A DNA stretch of 24,348 nt from positions 1-24,348 of the forward strand of contig CAZPMO010000061.1 of assembly GCA_964587515.1 (NCBI GenBank). The letters run 5' to 3'. Source of the DNA: CAZPMO01 sp964587515 (GTDB lineage Bacteria > Pseudomonadota > Alphaproteobacteria > MPNO01). Shown piece after piece: positions 6,507 through 12,944 of the stretch. The notes beneath the pieces are model-generated. The model was not told the DNA's origin, searched no databases, and saw only the letters and a program-made list of their open reading frames with translations. Made by a program: the position numbers and the translations under genes. The stretch's first letter is position 1; each line of letters opens with the position of its first letter.

Positions 6507-7676
6507 CTATTTCCCAAGGATCCTCGGCAGGACCTTGGTCTGGTAGAGCTCGAGCGATTTCATCAGTTTGGCGTGCGGGATCAGGGAATTGAAGGTCCAG
6601 GCGAAGATCCAGTCGACGGGACGATCGGCCATCATGCGCTCCAAATGGCGGCACACCGTGTCGACCGATCCCACCAAGGCGTAGCCCTGCTCGATCATCT
6701 CCTCCGACGACGGCATCTCGCCGGTGTCGGGATCGATCATGCCGCGCCGGAAACCGAACGGCTCGAACCAGAGGTCGGCGGCGAAGCGGCTCGCCTCATG
6801 CCACAGCGCGAAGGCCTCTTCATCGGTGTCGGCGACCACCACATCGCGCAGATAGGCGATGCCGTCGCCGAGCGGCCGCCCGGAGACCTCGGCGTAAAGC
6901 GCCGCAAGACGGGTCTCGTTCTTCAGATGCAGCGGCGGCAGCACCGCGGTCACGCTTTCCGTGGCGCTCCAGCGGATGGAATTGTCGGATGAGGCGAAGG
7001 GAAGAAACAGCGGCGGATGCGGTTTCTGGACCGGTTTCGGGACCACGCCGACGGCGGTCAGCATGCCGTTCTCGACGCCCTTGCCGTAATTCCTGGTGGC
7101 CTCGATATCCCACGGCGTGCCGTCCAGCGGCACCTTCCACAGCGCGCCGTCATAGGTCAGCATTTCCTCGGTCCAGCACTTCTTGATGATCTGGAAATTT
7201 TCCTCGAACAGCGCGCGGTTGGCGGCGTCGATCTCGTCGTGCTGGTGCGGCAGCGCGCCCTGGATGCCGTGCGCGTGCTGCGCCATCACGTCGACCCAGC
7301 GGCGCTGATAGCCGCGCGCGAAACCGACATCGACACGCCCGCCGGTCATGTGGTCGAGCATCGCGATGTCCTCGGCGACGCGGATCGGGTTGGCGGCGGG
7401 CAGCACGATACCGAGCTGGCCGACCCGGATCTGTTTGGTCTGCATGGCGATATAGAGATCGAGCATCACCGGGTTGTTGGAGAGCTCGATGCCCTCCACA
7501 TGGAAATGATGTTCGGTGAAGCTGATCGACTGGTAGCCGAGATCGTCGGCCAGGCGCGCCTGCTCGCCGACTTCCTCCAGCATCTTCGTATACAGTTCGG
7601 GCCGCGCCCCCGCCATGCCGGCCTCGATATCGGCCCGGCTTCCAACCGTCGGCAGGTAAAACAGCGACGTTTTCAT
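6507..7676 (-). CDS. LLM class flavin-dependent oxidoreductase, copy 2
   Basis: A 389-residue luciferase-like monooxygenase. Features include the N-terminal strand MKTSLFYLPTVG, LGYQSISFTEHHF near residue 50 (the E-H-H pattern is frequent in FMN-dependent members), the strand GQLGIVLPAANPIRVAEDIA, the MTGGRVDVGFARGYQ segment, and a C-terminal LVGSVDTVCRHLERM. It is longer than copies 1 and 3 and clearly distinct in sequence. ATG 7676 follows GAGG about 4 bases upstream. It lies 24 bp after the acyl-CoA ligase stop and 169 bp before the UbiD-family gene, so ligase and LLM are almost certainly co-transcribed. Oxygenation of a ring or CoA-bound substrate in the same pathway is an inference. Confidence 0.9.
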   Translation of the reverse strand: MKTSLFYLPTVGSRADIEAGMAGARPELYTKMLEEVGEQARLADDLGYQSISFTEHHFHVEGIELSNNPVMLDLYIAMQTKQIRVGQLGIVLPAANPIRVAEDIAMLDHMTGGRVDVGFARGYQRRWVDVMAQHAHGIQGALPHQHDEIDAANRALFEENFQIIKKCWTEEMLTYDGALWKVPLDGTPWDIEATRNYGKGVENGMLTAVGVVPKPVQKPHPPLFLPFASSDNSIRWSATESVTAVLPPLHLKNETRLAALYAEVSGRPLGDGIAYLRDVVVADTDEEAFALWHEASRFAADLWFEPFGFRRGMIDPDTGEMPSSEEMIEQGYALVGSVDTVCRHLERMMADRPVDWIFAWTFNSLIPHAKLMKSLELYQTKVLPRILGK

Positions 7677-7700
7677 GGCCTCATTTTTCCTTTTTTGTCG

Positions 7701-9296
7701 TTACGCGGGGGCGTTGTCCTGCTCCCAGCGCACGCGGAGATCGTCGCGCCGCACCTTGCCGCGATCGTTCTTGGGCAGCTCATCGATCATGTAAACTTCC
7801 CTGGGGACGCGGAACTCGGGCAGGTTCGCGGCGCAGTGCGCCTTCACGTCATCCGTCGACAGCGCCTCGCCGGGCTTCGCCACCACATAGGCGACGATGT
7901 TCTCGCCGTAGATATCGTCCGGCACGCCGACCGCCGCGGCCTCGTGAACGCGGGATTCGCGCAGGATCACGTTGTCGACTTCGAGCGGTGAGATATTGAC
8001 GCCGCCCTTGATGATCAGATCCTTCAGCCGTCCGGTCACGGTCACGAAGCCGTCCTCGTCCATCACCGCGAGATCGCCGAGATGAACACGCTTGCCCCGC
8101 AAATCCATCCATTCGCCCTCGGCCGACATGGACGCCACCGCGCATTGCGGCCCGCCCAGCGTGACCTCGCCCTCGACGCCCTGCGGGCACGGATTGCCGT
8201 CCTCGTCGATGATCAGGAATTCCTGATGCTTGGCCGGCGGTCCCACCGTGCCGAGCTTGCGATAGTCGTGGCGGTTGCCGCACACCCAGCCGCCCTCGGA
8301 CGAGCCATAGAACTGCAACAGCGTGAAGCCGTACATCTCCTCGAACTGGCGCCAGCGCTCGGGGCTGAGCGGCGCGGTCGAGGACGACATCAGCCGCAGC
8401 GTCGGCAGGTCCTTCGACGTCACGCCCAACGGCGAATTGATCATCATGTTGATCACCGTGGGCACGCCGACCGAGAAGGTGATGCCGTTATCCTTGATCC
8501 AGCCGGCCCAGCGGCTGCGCGAGAAGTGGTTCGAGAAATTCAGCGTGCATCCGGTCTGGAGCCACGGCAGCAGGCTCAACCCCTGGGCCGAGTTCCAGCC
8601 GAACGAGCGATATTCGAGCGTGCGGTCGTCCTCGGTCAGGCCGAGCTGGTCGACAGATGACAATCCGAACGTCCAGTGCGCCAAGTGGGTGCAGACGAAA
8701 CTCTTGGGCTTGTCGGTGGTGCCCGAGGTGACATAGATACTGCCTTCGTCATCGGCGCTGTAAACGCCCTCGACCTCGGGCGCCGGCGCGCACGCCGCGG
8801 CGCGCGCGAAAAATTCCCCGGCGTCCGCGTCGCCCGCCATGCCGGACGAATAGCCAGAGAATTTCAGCATCTCGCAGGCGACGCCCTCGGTCATCGCGGC
8901 CACGTCCATGTCCTCGTGCCACAGCACCAGCCGGGGATCGAGATTGCGCAGGATTTCCGGGATATAGGCGATGTTCATCTCGACATTAAGCGGCATGATG
9001 GTGGCGCCCAGCCGCCAGATACCCATCCAGATCAGCAGCTTTTCAAGCCGTTCGTCGGACAGCACCGCGACCCGGTCGCCGGCCTTCACGCCCATGTCGG
9101 CAAGGCCGCGCGCGATGCGGTTCGCGACCTCGTGCAGCGCGCCGAAAGTGATGGATTTCTCCTGGTCGAGATCGACCAGCGCGGTCTTGTCCGGGTCTCG
9201 ATCCTTGTATTTTTTCAGGAGCACGCCGACCGTCTCGAACGGAATTGCGAACTCATGGGTCCCGCCCACCGGCGTCCCGCCTACTTTACGCGTCAT
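7701..9296 (-). CDS. AMP-forming acyl-CoA synthetase/ligase (ANL superfamily)
   Basis: A 531-residue adenylate-forming enzyme that would activate a carboxylic acid via acyl-AMP to a CoA thioester. The phosphate-binding A3 loop reads YVTSGTTDKPKSF rather than the usual TSGTTGxPKG, with Asp and Ser at two normally Gly positions. Other core motifs are present: YGSSEGGW (A5), a DLAVMDEDGFVTVTGRLKD region (A7/A8) with the hinge, IIKGGVNISPLEVD, and PKNDRGKVRRDDL with the C-terminal catalytic lysine. ATG 9296 has GAGAGG upstream. It is the first gene of the - strand set (ligase, LLM, UbiD-family), divergent from the NDP-forming synthetase genes across 150 bp. It is probably a benzoate-type or other non-fatty-acid ligase, but the specificity is not readable. 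Confidence 0.92.
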   Translation of the reverse strand: MTRKVGGTPVGGTHEFAIPFETVGVLLKKYKDRDPDKTALVDLDQEKSITFGALHEVANRIARGLADMGVKAGDRVAVLSDERLEKLLIWMGIWRLGATIMPLNVEMNIAYIPEILRNLDPRLVLWHEDMDVAAMTEGVACEMLKFSGYSSGMAGDADAGEFFARAAACAPAPEVEGVYSADDEGSIYVTSGTTDKPKSFVCTHLAHWTFGLSSVDQLGLTEDDRTLEYRSFGWNSAQGLSLLPWLQTGCTLNFSNHFSRSRWAGWIKDNGITFSVGVPTVINMMINSPLGVTSKDLPTLRLMSSSTAPLSPERWRQFEEMYGFTLLQFYGSSEGGWVCGNRHDYRKLGTVGPPAKHQEFLIIDEDGNPCPQGVEGEVTLGGPQCAVASMSAEGEWMDLRGKRVHLGDLAVMDEDGFVTVTGRLKDLIIKGGVNISPLEVDNVILRESRVHEAAAVGVPDDIYGENIVAYVVAKPGEALSTDDVKAHCAANLPEFRVPREVYMIDELPKNDRGKVRRDDLRVRWEQDNAPA

Positions 9297-9446
9297 GCCT
9301 CTCTTCTCCCGTTATCGCCGCCGCGAGTTTCCGCGCGACGGCGGTCGGGGTCAAGGGCGGGTCTCGCCCAATTCGCTGGACCCGCCGCGCCGGCGCGGCT
9401 AGAAAAGCCGGGCTGCGATCGACGCAGATATAAAGGGACGAGAAGC
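9297..9446. promoter_or_regulatory. Divergent intergenic region with a 14-bp palindrome
   Basis: This 150-bp gap separates the acyl-CoA ligase (-) from the NDP-forming synthetase beta gene (+) and must contain promoters for both. It includes the perfect palindrome CCGCGCCGGCGCGG at 9385-9398 and a GGGCG/CGCCC hairpin nearby (about 9355-9369). No convincing -35/-10 pair was found; in GC-rich DNA the palindrome may be coincidental. Confidence 0.35.
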
Positions 9447-10136
9447 ATGGCGGCGAACGTCGCGAAGATCATCGAGGCCGCGCGCAAGACGGGCCACCGC
9501 ACGCTGTCGGAATATGATTCCAAGCGTATCCTGGCGGCCTACGGCATCAAGGTCAGCCGCGAACGGCTGGTGGCGAACCTCACCGAGGCCCGCGCGGCCG
9601 CCAAGCGGATCAAATACCCGGTGGTGCTGAAGGCGTGTTCGGCCGATGCGGCGCACAAGACCGAACGCGGGCTGGTCGCGGTGGGGCTGGACAGCCAGAA
9701 GGCGCTGGGCGAGGCGTTCGCGACCATCAAGAAACGCGCCGGGCGCGGCTATGACGGCGATTACCTGGTGCAGGAGATGGTCAAGGGCCCGCGCGAGATC
9801 ATGCTTGGTATGATCCGCGACCCCCAGTTCGGCCCGTCTGTAATGTTCGGCCTCGGCGGCATCTTCACCGAAGTGCTGGAGGACGTCGCCTTCCGCGTCG
9901 CGCCGGTGCGCAAACGTGACGCGCTCGCCATGATGGGCGAAATTCGCGGCCACCGGATTCTGGATGCCATCCGCGGCATGAAGGCGGTCGACAAAGGCGC
10001 GCTCGCGGGCGCGATCACGGCGCTCGGCAAGATCGGCATGGATCACCCGGAAATCTCGGAGATCGACATCAATCCGCTGATCGTGCGCGGCGAGGCGCCG
10101 GTCGCGGTCGATGCGCTGGTCGTGCTGGCCGAATAG
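9447..10136 (+). CDS. Acyl-CoA synthetase (NDP-forming) beta subunit, ATP-grasp domain
   Basis: A 229-residue stand-alone ATP-grasp (ATP-grasp_5) subunit of an acetyl/acyl-CoA synthetase of the NDP-forming type, which couples acyl-CoA and acyl-phosphate chemistry to ATP through a phosphohistidine on the alpha subunit. Visible motifs are the SEYDSKRILAAYGIKVSRE start, KYPVVLKACSADAAHKTERG (nucleotide binding), FGLGGIFTEVLEDVAFRVAP, and the C-terminal EISEIDINPLIV, all in the expected order and length. ATG 9447 is preceded by AAAGGGACGAG. It is followed 13 bp later by two alpha-like genes, so a three-gene operon is likely. The acid substrate is not predictable. Confidence 0.9.
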   Translation: MAANVAKIIEAARKTGHRTLSEYDSKRILAAYGIKVSRERLVANLTEARAAAKRIKYPVVLKACSADAAHKTERGLVAVGLDSQKALGEAFATIKKRAGRGYDGDYLVQEMVKGPREIMLGMIRDPQFGPSVMFGLGGIFTEVLEDVAFRVAPVRKRDALAMMGEIRGHRILDAIRGMKAVDKGALAGAITALGKIGMDHPEISEIDINPLIVRGEAPVAVDALVVLAE

Positions 10137-10149
10137 CGGACACCGAGCC

Positions 10150-11541
10150 ATGACAAGCGTAATGCGTAAATTATTCGAGCCCGAGAGCGTCGCCGTGATC
10201 GGCGCCTCGTCGACGCCCGGCAAATCCGGCAACGTGCTGCTCAAGAACATTCGCGACAACCATTTTCCCGGCAAGGTCTATCCGGTCAACCCGCGTGGCG
10301 GCGAGATCGAAGGCTACCGTGTCTATAGCTCGATCGAGGAACTGCCCGACGGCATCGATCAGGCGGTGGTGACGCTGCCGGCCGCGGCCAATCCGGCGAC
10401 CGTGCGCGCCTGCGGCGCCAAGGGCATCAAGGCGGTGGTGCTGGCCGCGTCGGGTTTCGCCGAGGTCGATCACATGGGCGAGGATCTGCAGGCCGATCTC
10501 GCGGCCGCGATCGCGGAGTCCGGCGTCCGCGTGCTCGGCCCCAACACCACCGGACACGTCTCCATGCCGGCGAGCTTTACCTCCAGCTTCTTTCCGCTGG
10601 GCCAGGTGCCGAAGGGACGCATTTCCTATATTACCCAGACCGGCAATTTCTCAGGCATCAGCCTGCGCCACATCATGTCGGCGGAGAATTTCGGGGTCGC
10701 GCGCGTCGCCGGCCTCGGCAATAAAATCGACATCGACGAAAGCGAAATGCTCGACTATCTCGGCGACGATCCCGAGACCGCGGCGATCCTGATGTATCTC
10801 GAAAACATCAAGCATCCGAAACGGTTCCTGGAAGTCGCGCGCCGCGTGACGCGCGAAAAGCCGGTGGTCCTGCTGAAGGGCGGCGCCTCGGACGCGGGCG
10901 CCCAGGCCGCGCTGGCGCACACCGCCTCGCTGGCGTCGGACGACCGCATCCTCGACGGCGCGCTGGCCCAGGCGGGCGTTACGCGCATCCACAAATATTC
11001 CCACCTGTTCCAGGTCGCCAAGGCGCTCGCGGAGATGCCGGTCCCGGCCGGCAACCGGGTCTCGTTCCTGTCGCCATCGGGCGCGTTCACGGTGTGCATG
11101 ACCGATTTCTGCCGCGCCCAGGGGCTGGAAGTGCCTGAAATCCGCGCCGCGACGCGCGAGCGCCTGCAGGGGCTCGCGCCCGGCTTCATCCGCATGCGCA
11201 ATCCGGTCGATATCTTCGGCAGTGTCGGGCTGCACGGCTATGAGCGCGCCTATGGCGACGCGCTGGATGCGGTGCTGGCCGACCCCGCCATCGACGCCGC
11301 CGTGGTGATCATGATGCTGACCGAGGAGTCCGGAATTCCGGATTACGGCTTCCTGGTCGACCTCGCGAAGAACTATCCCGACAAGCCGATCTACGTGACC
11401 TTCATGGGCGATCACGCCCACAACGTCGCCTGCAAGGCGTGGCTGGAGCCGCGCGGCGTACCCGCCTACATGCTGGTCGAGGAGCCATTCGAGGTACTGG
11501 GCGTGCTGGCGCGCTGCCGCACCGCGATGAACCGACGCTGA
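10150..11541 (+). CDS. Acyl-CoA synthetase (NDP-forming) alpha subunit, paralogue 1
   Basis: A 463-residue protein with a CoA-binding Rossmann domain (FEPESVAVIGASSTPGKSGN, then VYPVNPRGGEIEG and the GVRVLGPNTTGHV stretch) followed by succinyl-CoA ligase-like flavodoxin domains. ISYITQTGNFSG and LAHTASLAS mark the phosphohistidine loop (His in HTAS), and RNPVDIFGSVG comes later. The family usually has HTG at this histidine loop. The protein acts with the beta subunit encoded 13 bp upstream. The start is taken as ATG 10150 rather than 10111, which lies inside the beta gene. It shares end-to-end collinearity and about half its residues by eye with the next gene. Confidence 0.9.
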   Translation: MTSVMRKLFEPESVAVIGASSTPGKSGNVLLKNIRDNHFPGKVYPVNPRGGEIEGYRVYSSIEELPDGIDQAVVTLPAAANPATVRACGAKGIKAVVLAASGFAEVDHMGEDLQADLAAAIAESGVRVLGPNTTGHVSMPASFTSSFFPLGQVPKGRISYITQTGNFSGISLRHIMSAENFGVARVAGLGNKIDIDESEMLDYLGDDPETAAILMYLENIKHPKRFLEVARRVTREKPVVLLKGGASDAGAQAALAHTASLASDDRILDGALAQAGVTRIHKYSHLFQVAKALAEMPVPAGNRVSFLSPSGAFTVCMTDFCRAQGLEVPEIRAATRERLQGLAPGFIRMRNPVDIFGSVGLHGYERAYGDALDAVLADPAIDAAVVIMMLTEESGIPDYGFLVDLAKNYPDKPIYVTFMGDHAHNVACKAWLEPRGVPAYMLVEEPFEVLGVLARCRTAMNRR

Positions 11542-11545
11542 GAAA

Positions 11546-12940
11546 ATGAGTCCGATCGAACGTTTTTTCGCGCCGGACAGCATCGCCGTGATCGGCGCCT
11601 CGGCAACTGAAGGCCGGCCCGGCCGCGTGGTCATCGAAAATTTGCGGGCCAACGGGTTCGCCGGCGCGATCCATCCGGTAAACCCACGCGGCGGCGAGAT
11701 CCTGGGACTCCCGGTCTCGAAGACCATCGACGCGCTGCCTCCCGGCATCGACCTTGCCGTGGTGATCCTGCCGGCCCTGGCGACCCCGGACGCGCTTCGC
11801 CAGTGCGCCGAGCGTCGCATCGGTTCGGTGGTGCTTTGCGCCGGAGGATTCGCCGAGGTTGATCGCGCGGGAGACGATCTGCAACGCGAACTGAGCGACA
11901 TTGCCCGCGAGACCGGCGTGCGCGTCCTCGGCCCGAATACGGCGGGGCACATTTCAACGCCGGCCAAATTCACGTCGAGTTTCTTTCCGCTCGGCAAGAT
12001 TCCGCGCGGGCCTATCTCTTATATCGCTCAAACCGGCAACTTCACCGGCGCAATGATGCGCCACATCATGTCGGCGGAAAACTATGGCGTGGCGCGCTGT
12101 ATCGGTCTCGGCAACACCGTCGATATCGACGAGACCGATATCTTCGAATTTCTCGCCGACGATCCCGAGACCAAGGCGATCTTTCTGTATCTGGAAAGTT
12201 TGCGCCAACCGCGCCGTTTCCTGGAGATAGCGCACGCGACCACGCGGCGGAAACCCGTGGTGATGCTCAAAGGCGGCGCGACCGCCGATGGGGCGCGCGC
12301 GGCGTTGTCGCATACCGCCTCGCTGGGCGCCGATGACCGCATCCTCGACGGCGCGCTGCGTCAGGCGGGCGTGGTGCGCATCGACGAGTTCTCGCATTTG
12401 TTCCTGGCGGCCAAAGCGATGGCCGCGCAGCCGCTACCTCGGGGCAACCGGGTCGGCTTCGTCTCGCCGTCGGGCGCCTTCATCGTCCATCTCAGCGATC
12501 TCTGCCGCCAGCGCCTGACTCTCGACTTCCCGAAGATCGAGGCGAAGACCCAAGCCCGGCTCGAGGAAATCAGCCCGCCCTTCATCAACATCACAAACCC
12601 GGTCGACATTTTCCCCAGCGCCACCGTGCACGGCATGGAATACGCCTACCGCGAGGCGCTGGAAGCCGTGCTCGCCGACCGAAATGTCGACGCCGCGATC
12701 ACCATCCTGATTCTGACGGAGGAAACCGGGATGCCGCCGCTCGACTTCCTGGTTGAACTGTCGCGGCGTCATCGCGACAAAACCTTGTACGTGTCATTCA
12801 GCGGCGACCATGGCTGCAACCAAGCGGCCAAGGCGTACCTGGAGCCGCGCGGCGTACCGACATTTCCGTTGATCGAAGACCCGTTCAAGGCGCTCGACAT
12901 CGCCGTGCGCTGCAACGCCGCGATGAACCGGCCGAAGTAG
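11546..12940 (+). CDS. Acyl-CoA synthetase (NDP-forming) alpha subunit, tandem paralogue 2
   Basis: A 464-residue paralogue of the preceding gene, four bases after its stop codon, with the same domain order: FAPDSIAVIGASATEGRPG, HPVNPRGGEILG, GVRVLGPNTAGHI, ISYIAQTGNFTG, SHTASLGADDRILDG with the phospho-accepting His, and ITNPVDIFPSATVHGMEYAY. The C-termini are also alike (EPRGVPTFPLIEDPFKALDI here). It is most simply a tandem duplication that has diverged. Both copies look intact and keep the catalytic histidine, so they may serve different acids, or form a heteromer with the single beta subunit. The gene runs tail-to-tail into rne with only 4 bases between the coding ends. Confidence 0.9.
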   Translation: MSPIERFFAPDSIAVIGASATEGRPGRVVIENLRANGFAGAIHPVNPRGGEILGLPVSKTIDALPPGIDLAVVILPALATPDALRQCAERRIGSVVLCAGGFAEVDRAGDDLQRELSDIARETGVRVLGPNTAGHISTPAKFTSSFFPLGKIPRGPISYIAQTGNFTGAMMRHIMSAENYGVARCIGLGNTVDIDETDIFEFLADDPETKAIFLYLESLRQPRRFLEIAHATTRRKPVVMLKGGATADGARAALSHTASLGADDRILDGALRQAGVVRIDEFSHLFLAAKAMAAQPLPRGNRVGFVSPSGAFIVHLSDLCRQRLTLDFPKIEAKTQARLEEISPPFINITNPVDIFPSATVHGMEYAYREALEAVLADRNVDAAITILILTEETGMPPLDFLVELSRRHRDKTLYVSFSGDHGCNQAAKAYLEPRGVPTFPLIEDPFKALDIAVRCNAAMNRPK

Positions 12941-12944
12941 ACCC

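Noticed and set aside
4787..6592. Long + strand open frame (601 codons) opposite the UbiD-family gene
   Set aside because: It is antisense to a clearly homologous gene. Its composition (His/Val/Arg/Asp-rich, no domain) is the usual shadow of GC-rich codon usage.
8676..9446. In-frame upstream extension of the NDP-forming synthetase beta gene
   Set aside because: The extension runs antisense through the acyl-CoA ligase; ATG 9447 with a purine-rich ribosome site matches the normal start of the family.
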